A stretch of 63,009 bases of DNA, taken from assembly GCF_903469665.1 (NCBI RefSeq), contig NZ_CAGKLC010000023.1, positions 1 through 63,009 of the forward strand, written 5' to 3'. Position numbers and translations under genes: made by a program. The notes below the pieces were generated by a model, which was not told where the DNA came from, ran no database searches, and worked only from the letters and a program-made list of their open reading frames with translations. Source of the DNA: Flavobacterium sp. UGB4466. Lineage in GTDB: Bacteria; Bacteroidota; Bacteroidia; Flavobacteriales; Flavobacteriaceae. Positions 22,070 through 30,666 of the stretch are shown piece after piece (within the stretch, counting starts at the first letter, position 1; each line of letters opens with the position of its first letter).

Positions 22070-23500
22070 TTATTTAATCTCTTTCAGAATACTCTCGGCT
22101 ATTTTATTATAGTCATTGTTGTAGTGATGTGACCCGGGCAAAGCAATAGTTTTGATTCCGGCTGCTGAGAAACGATTGCGGGTTGCAACGTCTTCTTCAT
22201 CTCCGAAAAAACAAATTGGATCATAGGACTTGATTTTTTTTATTTCGGAAATCACATCAAAAGTGTCCTTCGAACTTTCCATACTCAGCATGTCTGCAAT
22301 ATGAATTTCAAAATCAGCTTTTACATCCGGAGACAACAAATACAATCCTTTTAATTTTTCTTTTAGGGGTTCCGGAAAATTACCTGCTACAAACGGAATT
22401 ACAGAAGCACCAAACGAATAACCGGCAAGTATAAATGTTTTTCGATTCCATTGCTGTAAATAATGTTCAACTGCTTTGGCTATTGCATTCGAAGTCTCGG
22501 CAGGAGTTTTGGCATTCCAAAAATATTTCTGGGAATCCAATCCTATTACGGCAATTCCTTTCTCTGCCAATGCTTCACCAACAGATTGATCAAAACTAGT
22601 CCATCCCCCATCACCTGAAATTAAAAAAGCGACCGGCAAAGATTCCTCTTTACTTTTTGTTGGAATTAAGATTAAAGGCATTTCAAAAGGCAAAGGTGCA
22701 AGGTGCTGTTCTTTCAGCAAAAGGTTTTGTTCTGATTTCTGCTGATTATAATTCGGGGTATTCAAAATCTCCCTGAAGGCAGCTGTAAATTGAGGCAGCC
22801 AGTTTTTAGTAACAGAAAAACCATGTCCCACTTTGGGCAGTGTGATTAGTTTTCCCTGCTTCATGCCTTCCATGTATTTTTGGGTGTCGGCATAATTACA
22901 AACCTGATCGGTGATTCCTTGCAAGACGATAAAAGGAGCCGATAATTTTTCGGTTTTTTCCAGAAAATAAGCTTTTCCTTCTTTCAAAACATGTGAAGTC
23001 AGTCCGGAACCATCGCATAAAGTCCTGTCGGTTTCTATATCGGGACAAAACCCTAAAGCAATGGCTCCGCCAAAAGTATTCGCGGGAGCCTGAGCCAGCA
23101 TACCATAGATCAGGGTTGCTCCCGAAGAATATCCGGCCAATATTGGCTTTAGATATTGCTTCATCTTTATCTTTTTTTGCAGCATCAGACTAAGCTCTTC
23201 AAAGTCTCCGGCAGGATAATAACATTTGGATTTTTCTTTTTTGATTTCCTTAAAATAATACTGAATATCAATCCCCGCAACCACAGCTCCCTGGTCGACA
23301 ATATTTTTAGCCATATCGACGACACCGCTGTTCCATCCGCCATCACCTGACACAAACAAAACAACCGCTGTTGGTGTTGTTTTAGGTTTGTATATCATAA
23401 TTTTTCCAAATGCTCCAACCCTTAAAGTATCTGTTGTTACGGCATAAACATTAGTCCCAAAAATAAAAACCGACAGAAGAAGTGTTACGACTTTGTTCAT
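22070..23500 (-). CDS. Two-domain VirJ/AcvB-family hydrolase (candidate aminoacyl-phosphatidylglycerol hydrolase)
   Basis: 476 aa with a signal peptide (about 1-20), hence periplasmic. It holds two copies of the VirJ alpha/beta fold. Copy 1 has SGDGGW at 51-56 and the elbow GYSSG with Ser125. Copy 2 has SGDGGW at 295-300, GYSFG with Ser362, an acid near 435 (GDEED) and His459/460. Agrobacterium AcvB has the same two-domain layout and is known to hydrolyse lysyl-phosphatidylglycerol; the related rhizobial gene is in an operon with an MprF homologue (lpiA). Here it lies 231 bp downstream of an mprF-DUF998 pair on the same strand. That context supports the same job, which remains inferred. Both elbows are intact, so both domains may be active. 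Confidence 0.85.
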   Translation of the reverse strand: MNKVVTLLLSVFIFGTNVYAVTTDTLRVGAFGKIMIYKPKTTPTAVVLFVSGDGGWNSGVVDMAKNIVDQGAVVAGIDIQYYFKEIKKEKSKCYYPAGDFEELSLMLQKKIKMKQYLKPILAGYSSGATLIYGMLAQAPANTFGGAIALGFCPDIETDRTLCDGSGLTSHVLKEGKAYFLEKTEKLSAPFIVLQGITDQVCNYADTQKYMEGMKQGKLITLPKVGHGFSVTKNWLPQFTAAFREILNTPNYNQQKSEQNLLLKEQHLAPLPFEMPLILIPTKSKEESLPVAFLISGDGGWTSFDQSVGEALAEKGIAVIGLDSQKYFWNAKTPAETSNAIAKAVEHYLQQWNRKTFILAGYSFGASVIPFVAGNFPEPLKEKLKGLYLLSPDVKADFEIHIADMLSMESSKDTFDVISEIKKIKSYDPICFFGDEEDVATRNRFSAAGIKTIALPGSHHYNNDYNKIAESILKEIK

Positions 23501-23561
23501 CTTGATTGTTTTTTAACATTACGAAATCTTAAACTATAAACCTGTTGGGAAAAATTGATTT

Positions 23562-23699
23562 AACACATAGAAACATAGTCTTTGCATCCCTAAAAAAGGC
23601 GTTTCACTTTATTTAAATACACAAAGTATTTACTATGTGAGAGAAATTTGTTTCTTTTTGTATTCCTTTCCAGTTTAAAAATCTATGTTTCTATGTGTT
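23562..23699. repeat. Palindromic element with 17-bp terminal inverted repeats
   Basis: AACACATAGAAACATAG at 23562-23578 is repeated inverted and perfectly at 23683-23699. The 104-bp interior is AT-rich and non-coding, with a small AAATAC/GTATTT hairpin. It lies between the DUF998 gene and the AcvB-like gene. No transposase is present; it may be a dispersed MITE- or REP-like element. Confidence 0.75.
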
Positions 23700-23731
23700 T
23701 AACTAAAAATTTAGTAATTACGCCCAACGAG

Positions 23732-24403
23732 TTAAACTGGAATTTTCCTATTATACATTATGACTGAAATTGCAATAAAATAAACATACAGATTGAGCAG
23801 AAAAAGCCTTTGCCATAATCCTCTGCATGAAGCAATTAAATCACCTGCCTCAGAAGGAAAACGAATCCCAAAGCACAACAGCGTAATACTGCCAATGATA
23901 AAAACAATCCATGAAAAACAGTAAAACGGTGAATTGTCTTCTTTTGAAATCACGCTGCACATTACTAAAGGCAGCAATACTGCAGCAATAATTCCGATAC
24001 CCCCTGCAATATCATGCAAAAGAAACGAGAATGTCCTTTTACCGTTTATGCTATCCGCTTTAAACAAACCGGAGCCTATCCCTTCTCCTAATCCATACAT
24101 CACAATCAACAAAGAAGCAAGTTTTACATATCTCCCATCTTTCTCAAAGGCTTTTCTGAAAAAGACTCCAAAAAAAACAAATACGATTCCAATTAAAATC
24201 CACCAGGCAGAAATTAATTTAGATACCGGACTAATAGTGGCTCCCAACGAACTAATGGTGTTCTGCAGCTGACTATACCCCTGATAATACTTTCCTAAGA
24301 CAAACAGTACTATACAATCTGAAATACAGGCAATTATACACATTACTGCTGCTGCTCTAACCCAATTGAATGGTACTGTTTTCCCGGTCTTCATCTTCTC
24401 CAT
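23732..24403 (-). CDS. DUF998-family integral membrane protein
   Basis: 223 aa with about six membrane helices (near 13-36, 62-80, 92-110, 127-150, 160-180 and 195-215). The segment YSQLQNTISSLGA after the first helix is typical of DUF998 proteins. The function is not established. Its ATG shares one base with the mprF stop codon (TAATG), so the two are translationally coupled and the protein may take part in the same lipid-related process. Confidence 0.8.
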   Translation of the reverse strand: MEKMKTGKTVPFNWVRAAAVMCIIACISDCIVLFVLGKYYQGYSQLQNTISSLGATISPVSKLISAWWILIGIVFVFFGVFFRKAFEKDGRYVKLASLLIVMYGLGEGIGSGLFKADSINGKRTFSFLLHDIAGGIGIIAAVLLPLVMCSVISKEDNSPFYCFSWIVFIIGSITLLCFGIRFPSEAGDLIASCRGLWQRLFLLNLYVYFIAISVIMYNRKIPV

Positions 24404-27030
24404 TATGGTTTTACGACTTTATTTAAAACTAGCGGAGCCTGCAGCAAATCATAATCATGCGTATACACTAAGTATTTATTGTACCAAACCGGAGAAAATT
24501 TTTCCTTAAAATCACGCAATCCTTTATAATGTGAAAAATACTTAATTCTTTCATAAGCAAACTTCATTGACTTTTCCGGAAAAGTGTCCGGGTCTTCAAT
24601 TCCACTCATCGCAGCTAATCCTAAATTGACTGACGTACAGCCCTGAGTTTTCAAATAAGCAAAAAGTTCTAAAAGGATAAAATCGATGATGCCATTCGGC
24701 GCATCATTGGTTTTCCGAATCAAATCGTAGGTTCCTTCTCCTTTAGCATAATCCGGAATCACATTTAAAAAAGCCACAATTTTCTCTTCTGCATTTTCAA
24801 CTGTTATGATGGTTTGCTGTTTGAGTTCTTCCCAATCAAATTTACCTTGCGAAAAAACGATTTCAGTTCTTCCGGTACCTGCAAGCCATTCATCACTTAC
24901 CGCTTTAACTTTTTGCAGCAATCCGTCTTTAACCGGTGCGGTATGAATGGTAGTCTTAAACCCCTTTTCTTTGACTTTGCTTATCGCATTACGCAATGAT
25001 TTTTTAGCCCCTCCTTCCATAGTAAATACCGATAAATCTACGACAGCTTCCTGTCCTATAAACAAATTCTTTTTGTGTAGTGAGGCAAAGAGTTCTAAAT
25101 TTTCTTCGGGTACACGATAATAAATACTTCGCAAGCCATTCTCGTAACAATACGAGTCAAACTCGACAATACACTGTTTAAATTCATCCTCCGATGCTGC
25201 GACGGGGTTTTCTAAAACCACCGCAAAACTATCCCCCACACGATAAGCTAAAAAAGACTTTTTACTTGTCGCTAAAAAAATATTTTTATCGTCATACGTT
25301 TTAAAATAATCCAAAGCAGAAGTTCCATAAAGAGTCAGAAGATCTTTAGCAGATAAAAAATCATCTTCTACTGCCTCTTTCTTTATGGTGTAGGGACGAA
25401 TTAAGGCAAAGATCAAAAAGCCAATGGATAAAAAACCACTAATGTTGATGGAAAGTAAAAAGCGCCTTGCAAATCTGTCGAGGGGAACCAAATCAGAGCT
25501 CCCCACCAAAAAGTAATTCTGAAATCCATATCTAATAGATTGCTGCCAATGAAAATCGATACCAAAATGTTTCTTATCCAAAAAATAGAATCCCAGAATG
25601 CTGTATATTAAAACAGCTGCCATAGTAATTAAAACTGTTTTTAATCCGATACTCTGCAAGTGCGAATTGCTCTTGATATAATATTCTTTTCTGGTAATAA
25701 TTAAACTGATAAAAACAATCAAAGCGATTACTGCTTCTTCATAATCAATGGCCTTTGTGAGGTGTCCGATCACAGAAATACCGCTTAAGAAAATGGCAGA
25801 CCACCAGGCATTTCGCAAACCTTTGAGCATAAATGTCGCATTTACCAACATGAATAAACCCGCAGTTATCACAAAATCATTTGATGCTTTAATAGCCGAG
25901 ACAGGAATAATGTTTCTGAGAATGTGCAGTCGTTCTGAAATAGCCGGAGTTAATACAGACACTATATTTATTAACCCCAGAACAAAAAGTAAAAACGATG
26001 GCACCACCCGCATCAATAAGGTATTCGCATGAAACAAAAAAACTAGTGCCCCTGCAACTAATGGAATCCAAAATTCGAAGAAACGATACAAAAAAGTGAT
26101 GGCAATAGCACTAACATTATCAAACCCGAATTGTATTAATATAAAACTCATCGAGATTTCTATAGCCCCTAACCCTCTCAAAAAAGGAGAAACGATTAAA
26201 AAAACAACCGAAACAATGTATCCTATTACAGCGGCAGGCAACGACGGTTCAAACCCCAAAGCAATCATCGCAATATACAAATGAGCTATTCCGGCAAACT
26301 CGATGAGTACGGAATACAAAACAACTTGCAGAAATTTCTTTTTTAAGATTCTGTTTTGTTGCAAATCATCTAAAAAGACAACTGCAGAAGGAAGAAGTTT
26401 TATAACGAGACGGTACAGAGACCCTTTTTTTAATATCGAATCATAAATCAGAAAAACAAACAAAGCTAAGATCACAACCGCTCCCAGGGCATATCCTACA
26501 CCAGACCCCGCAGTTCCCTCAAATAAAGAGTAAATTAACGCCGGTATTGCCACAATAATAACCGAGAGTATCCCGACAAAACCATAAACTACAGAAGCAA
26601 AATGAATTTGAGTTGGTTTTACACCGCTCTTTTCAATGGATTTTGTAAAAAAAGCTAAAGAAGAAATTCCTCCCGCCGGCAAAAAAACGCTTACAAAATT
26701 TCGCTTGAGAAATAAAACAATGGCCTGTTTAAAAGAGATCCCACTTTGAACAGCTTTAAAAGAAGCAAAATACATTAACGCCTGAAGAGATACATACAAG
26801 AAAGCAAGAGCAATTCCGCACGAAACCCAAAAAAAGCTGGCATTGGTAATTACAGTATTAACTTCTACTAATTCCGAACGTTCGTGTTTGATAAACCAGA
26901 TTCCGATTCCAATAAAAAAAATAGTAAATACAAACTGTCTGATAATTTTATCATTCTCACGTAAAAAAGAGACTCCCTTTCTGTCTTTAAAAAAACTAAA
27001 AATGCTATTGGAAATCACTTGTGTCTTCAT
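24403..27030 (-). CDS. mprF: MprF-like aminoacyl-phospholipid synthase and flippase
   Basis: An 875 aa bifunctional membrane protein. The N-terminal part (about 1-545) has some 13-14 helices, matching the flippase plus the helices in front of the synthase. The C-terminal domain (about 560-865) is the GNAT-like LPG synthase domain, which takes an amino acid from charged tRNA and joins it to phosphatidylglycerol. Recognisable stretches are KSLRNAISKVKEKGF, DEWLAGTGRTE and the C-terminal LGLAAMSGIED. The length is usual for full MprF proteins. It heads an operon with DUF998 and then the AcvB-like hydrolase. In other bacteria such modification gives resistance to cationic peptides or acid. The amino acid used (Lys, Ala or other) cannot be told by eye. 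Confidence 0.9.
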   Translation of the reverse strand: MKTQVISNSIFSFFKDRKGVSFLRENDKIIRQFVFTIFFIGIGIWFIKHERSELVEVNTVITNASFFWVSCGIALAFLYVSLQALMYFASFKAVQSGISFKQAIVLFLKRNFVSVFLPAGGISSLAFFTKSIEKSGVKPTQIHFASVVYGFVGILSVIIVAIPALIYSLFEGTAGSGVGYALGAVVILALFVFLIYDSILKKGSLYRLVIKLLPSAVVFLDDLQQNRILKKKFLQVVLYSVLIEFAGIAHLYIAMIALGFEPSLPAAVIGYIVSVVFLIVSPFLRGLGAIEISMSFILIQFGFDNVSAIAITFLYRFFEFWIPLVAGALVFLFHANTLLMRVVPSFLLFVLGLINIVSVLTPAISERLHILRNIIPVSAIKASNDFVITAGLFMLVNATFMLKGLRNAWWSAIFLSGISVIGHLTKAIDYEEAVIALIVFISLIITRKEYYIKSNSHLQSIGLKTVLITMAAVLIYSILGFYFLDKKHFGIDFHWQQSIRYGFQNYFLVGSSDLVPLDRFARRFLLSINISGFLSIGFLIFALIRPYTIKKEAVEDDFLSAKDLLTLYGTSALDYFKTYDDKNIFLATSKKSFLAYRVGDSFAVVLENPVAASEDEFKQCIVEFDSYCYENGLRSIYYRVPEENLELFASLHKKNLFIGQEAVVDLSVFTMEGGAKKSLRNAISKVKEKGFKTTIHTAPVKDGLLQKVKAVSDEWLAGTGRTEIVFSQGKFDWEELKQQTIITVENAEEKIVAFLNVIPDYAKGEGTYDLIRKTNDAPNGIIDFILLELFAYLKTQGCTSVNLGLAAMSGIEDPDTFPEKSMKFAYERIKYFSHYKGLRDFKEKFSPVWYNKYLVYTHDYDLLQAPLVLNKVVKP

Positions 27031-27280
27031 ATTACAGCGATTAATTTACTTATGAAAAATGAAACCTGTTTCTATATAAATATACAATAATTATCTATCT
27101 ATCAATCATTTAACCTGCTATTTTTCTCACTTTTACAAACCATGAAAAGCTAAGGCTAATTATGACTACAGCTAATTAACTTTTTCGGATCAAGAACAAA
27201 AGTTGGTAAAAAGGACTGAAAGCCAGAAAAGCGCGAGCATAGTGCAAAGCGCTACAACTTCGATTAAGGTGTAGAATTAT

Positions 27281-27401
27281 CCTGAAAGGGCAAAAGCAAT
27301 TTTCAACTCCAACAAATCCCAATAAAAAAAGCATTCTTAGAGAATCAAGTACTAAATATACCGGATGCTTTTCTTTGCGGACAGGCTTTTGCCCTTTCAG
27401 G
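27281..27401. repeat. Inverted repeat pair, 17 bp perfect arms
   Basis: CCTGAAAGGGCAAAAGC at 27281-27297 and its exact reverse complement at 27385-27401 bound an 87-bp interior. Nested inside is a second pair, AAAAGCAT/ATGCTTTT. The arrangement would fold into a long stem-loop on either strand. It looks like a dispersed intergenic element rather than a terminator. Confidence 0.75.
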
Positions 27402-27472
27402 GCGTAACCTACAATTGCCATCATCATTCATAGTACTACGCACGATGCTTTTGCCATAGTTCCTTCACAGCA

Positions 27473-27517
27473 AATCCAAATTTCAATAGTGCTCCTGTCA
27501 CAATTGAAATTTGGATT
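27473..27517. repeat. Perfect 15-bp hairpin
   Basis: AATCCAAATTTCAAT (27473-27487) pairs perfectly with 27503-27517 across a 15-base loop. There is no T-run directly after it on either strand, so it is not a classic terminator. Confidence 0.75.
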
Positions 27518-27579
27518 CAAATCTTTTCCTACGCAAATCAAATAATCAGATTTGCATTCTATGCGGCTTACAAAAACAA

Positions 27580-27607
27580 AAAAGACTGTCTTCTCAGACA
27601 GTCTTTT
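27580..27607 (-). terminator. Rho-independent terminator of the act-cox operon
   Basis: The twelve-pair stem AAAAGACTGTCT/AGACAGTCTTTT with a TCTC loop begins about 10 bases past the coxA stop and is followed on the minus strand by T-rich sequence. It marks coxA as the last gene of the operon. Confidence 0.92.
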
Positions 27608-27616
27608 AAAATATTT

Positions 27617-29419
27617 TTAGTGGTGTAGAACTTCTTCACCTTCTTTCATCGGTACATTTTGCGGTACAAAATCTACATCGTGATTCGGGTTACTGTAGTC
27701 ATACGGCCAACGGTATACGTGAGGAATTTCACCTGGCCAGTTACCGTGGATATGTTCTACAGGAGTAGTCCACTCTAATGTTGTTGATTTCCATGGATTC
27801 TGAACTGCTTTCTTACCGTAGAAAATACTAACGAAGAAGTTGTATAAGAATACTAATTGGAACGCACCTCCTACAAGAGCAAATGTTGTAATTAAAACAT
27901 TCACATTTTGTAAATCATCAAATAATGGGAAGTTTGTGTTTGTATAGTAACGTCTTGGTAAACCAGCTAATCCGATAAAGTGCATTGGAAAGAATACTCC
28001 GTAAGCACAAACTGCTGTGATCCAAAAGTGAATGTAACCTAAATTTTTATTCAACATTCTTCCGTACATTTTAGGGAACCAGTGGTAAATACCAGCAAAC
28101 ATTCCATAAAGTGCAGAAATACCCATTACTAAGTGAAAGTGAGCAATTACGAAGTAAGTATCGTGAACGTTAATATCCAGCGTACTATCTCCTAAAATGA
28201 TTCCTGTTAAACCTCCAGTGATGAAAGTAGAAACCATTCCGATAGAGAATAACATTGCAGGGTTGAATTGTAAGTTACCTTTCCATAAAGTTGTGATCCA
28301 GTTGAACGCTTTTACAGCAGATGGAATTGCAATCAATAAAGTAGTAAAGGTAAATACAGATCCTAAGAAAGGATTCATACCTGAAATAAACATATGGTGA
28401 CCCCAAACAATTGTAGATAAGAATGCAATTGCAAGAACTGACATAATCATCGCTCTGTAACCAAAGATAGGTTTACGAGAGTTTGTAGCCATAATTTCAG
28501 AAACAAGACCCATCGCTGGTAAGATTACGATGTAAACCTCAGGGTGTCCTAAAAACCAGAATAAGTGTTCGAACAATACTGGAGAACCACCTTGGTAGTG
28601 TAAAACCTCTCCGGCAATATAGATATCAGATAAGAAGAATGAAGTACCAAAACTTCTGTCAAAGATCAATAATAAAGCAGCTGACAATAATACAGGGAAC
28701 GAAATAACACCAATGATAGCTGTTACGAAAAATGTCCAGATAGTTAATGGAAGTCTTGTCATAGACATTCCTTTTGTTCTAAGGTTGATAACCGTTACAA
28801 TGTAGTTCAAAGATCCCATTAAAGAAGATGCGATAAAGATAGCCATTGAAACTAACCATAAAGTCATACCTGTTCCAGAACCTGGGATTGCTTGTGGTAA
28901 AGCACTTAATGGTGGGTAAATTGTCCAACCTGCAGATGCTGGTCCAGCTTCAACAAATAAGGAACATAACATTACTACAGCAGATAAGAAGAACAACCAG
29001 TATGAAATCATATTCATAAATCCGGAAGCCATATCTCGCGCTCCAATTTGAAGTGGAATCAATAAGTTACTAAAGGTTCCGCTCAAACCGGCCGTCAGTA
29101 CAAAGAATACCATGATGGTACCGTGAATGGTAACCAAAGCCAGATAAATATCATTTGCCATTACACCATCAGGTGCAAATTTATCTCCTAATAAAACATT
29201 AAAAATTTTAAAAGACTCTTCTGGCCAAGCCAATTGCATTCTGAAAAGCAACGACATTGCAATACCAATTACTCCCATTACAATACCTGTAAGTAAGTAT
29301 TGCTTAGCAATCATTTTGTGATCAATACTAAAGATGTATTTAGTAATGAAGGTGTCTTTATGATGATGTTCGTGCTCGTGATCGTGTCCGTGATCGTGAC
29401 CGTGCGCTTCTGCTGACAT
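27617..29419 (-). CDS. coxA: Cytochrome c oxidase subunit I (aa3-type)
   Basis: A 600 aa catalytic subunit of the heme-copper oxidase that reduces oxygen to water and pumps protons. About twelve helices are present. The helix VI motif GHPEVYIVILPAMG carries the Glu and the His/Tyr of an A1-type oxidase. Cu_B His ligands are in the WGHHMF segment, and heme ligands in HDTYFVIAHFHLVMG. The N-terminus carries a His-rich stretch with nine His in the first 22 residues (AHGHDHGHDHEHEHHHKD). It lies 31 bp after coxB and is the last gene of the act-cox operon. Subunits III and IV are not encoded here. Confidence 0.97.
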   Translation of the reverse strand: MSAEAHGHDHGHDHEHEHHHKDTFITKYIFSIDHKMIAKQYLLTGIVMGVIGIAMSLLFRMQLAWPEESFKIFNVLLGDKFAPDGVMANDIYLALVTIHGTIMVFFVLTAGLSGTFSNLLIPLQIGARDMASGFMNMISYWLFFLSAVVMLCSLFVEAGPASAGWTIYPPLSALPQAIPGSGTGMTLWLVSMAIFIASSLMGSLNYIVTVINLRTKGMSMTRLPLTIWTFFVTAIIGVISFPVLLSAALLLIFDRSFGTSFFLSDIYIAGEVLHYQGGSPVLFEHLFWFLGHPEVYIVILPAMGLVSEIMATNSRKPIFGYRAMIMSVLAIAFLSTIVWGHHMFISGMNPFLGSVFTFTTLLIAIPSAVKAFNWITTLWKGNLQFNPAMLFSIGMVSTFITGGLTGIILGDSTLDINVHDTYFVIAHFHLVMGISALYGMFAGIYHWFPKMYGRMLNKNLGYIHFWITAVCAYGVFFPMHFIGLAGLPRRYYTNTNFPLFDDLQNVNVLITTFALVGGAFQLVFLYNFFVSIFYGKKAVQNPWKSTTLEWTTPVEHIHGNWPGEIPHVYRWPYDYSNPNHDVDFVPQNVPMKEGEEVLHH

Positions 29420-29450
29420 ATATGTGTACTTTAAATTTTCTTAATAAATA

Positions 29451-30647
29451 TTATTTCATAGCCACTTTAGCTACAACTGCTTTAACCGTATCAATAACTG
29501 CTTTCACAGTATCTTTAGCAGTACTATCAGTGCTCGCTTTTGCTTCTTCACCAGCCTTTTTTTCAGCATCTGCAGCAGCAGCGGCTTTAATATCCTGAGC
29601 TAATGTAGTTTTTTCGCTTAACCATTTTTTATAATCTTCCGGAGTATCCACAACTACTTTCATTTGCATGTTGTAGTGAGAAGATCCACAGATTTTATTA
29701 CATAATAATAAATAGTCAAATGTATAAGGATCTAAAGCTGTTCCACCTTTAGCCACTAACTCAACGCTTTTTTCAGCTCTAAGTTTATTGATGTGTGCAA
29801 CTTTCTCCACCATAAAAGGTAACTCTCTGTATTCAGAAGTAGTGTACGTTGGAATAAAAGCAAATTCAGTAACCATACCCGGAACACAGTTCATCTGCGC
29901 TCTAAAGTGAGGCATGTAAGCCGAGTGCAATACGTCTTGAGAACGCATTTTGAAATGTACTTTTTTACCTTTTGGAATATGCAATTCAGTAACTACAATA
30001 TCATCCTGAGCATTAGGATCAGACATGTCAACTCCTAAAGTATTAACACCTTCGATTAAACGAACGTTTGCTTTTCCTAAAACATTGTCCTGACCAGCAT
30101 ATCTTGCTGTCCATTTAAATTGTTGAGCGTATAATTCAATTTCGATTACATCCTCGTCTTTATCAACAAACATAATGTTGTTCCAAGCGTATAATCCGTA
30201 AAGAATTAAACAAGCCAAAACTACAGATGGAATAATACTCCAAATTGCTTCTAATTTATTACTATCAGCAAAGAATAAAGCTTTTTTATCTTTATGTCCT
30301 CTGTTTTTAAAAGAGAACCAGTATAATAAACCTTGTGTAATAAACTGAACTACAAAAATTAAAACCCAGGTAATATTCATTAAATTATCTACCAAAAGTC
30401 CGTGCTCTGAAGCCGGAGTGTGAAGTGCTAAACCACCCCATTTTAGTAAACCGTAAATCGTAAAGATATAAATGAAAGCCAAAAAGCCAAACATAACATA
30501 CCCCTGAACATTATTATCATTATCAGATGCTACTTGCGAATCGTCCGAAGAAGAGGATCCCACCTGCGTAAGATCGAATATCTTGGTCAATTGCCACAAT
30601 GCAACTGCTAATAAAACTAAAACTATAATTACCAACAAACTTGTCAT
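29451..30647 (-). CDS. coxB: Cytochrome c oxidase subunit II
   Basis: 398 aa. Four hydrophobic segments precede the periplasmic cupredoxin domain, two more than the textbook subunit II. The Cu_A site is complete: a His in QDVLHSAYMPH and the cluster CNKICGSSHYNM, with Lys where many homologues have Glu (the ligand there is a backbone carbonyl). No CXXCH motif is fused, so it is aa3 rather than caa3. Electrons presumably come from the act cytochromes c. An Ala/Lys/Asp-rich tail of about 55 residues ends the protein. It follows actF by 19 bp. Confidence 0.95.
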   Translation of the reverse strand: MTSLLVIIVLVLLAVALWQLTKIFDLTQVGSSSSDDSQVASDNDNNVQGYVMFGFLAFIYIFTIYGLLKWGGLALHTPASEHGLLVDNLMNITWVLIFVVQFITQGLLYWFSFKNRGHKDKKALFFADSNKLEAIWSIIPSVVLACLILYGLYAWNNIMFVDKDEDVIEIELYAQQFKWTARYAGQDNVLGKANVRLIEGVNTLGVDMSDPNAQDDIVVTELHIPKGKKVHFKMRSQDVLHSAYMPHFRAQMNCVPGMVTEFAFIPTYTTSEYRELPFMVEKVAHINKLRAEKSVELVAKGGTALDPYTFDYLLLCNKICGSSHYNMQMKVVVDTPEDYKKWLSEKTTLAQDIKAAAAADAEKKAGEEAKASTDSTAKDTVKAVIDTVKAVVAKVAMK

Positions 30648-30666
30648 CTGTTTACTTCTTTAAATA

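Larger units (their letters stand above)
27031..27579. other. Gene-free region with palindromic elements between mprF and the coxA terminator
   Basis: No convincing gene is present. An 83-codon open frame at 27176-27427 on the minus strand has no recognisable features and contains one arm pair of an inverted repeat, so it is not called. The stretch holds two perfect inverted repeats, listed separately, and probably the mprF promoter, which was not pinpointed. Confidence 0.6.

Noticed and set aside
27176..27427. 83-codon minus-strand frame between mprF and coxA
   Set aside because: It runs through a palindromic element, has no motif, and lacks a promoter box.
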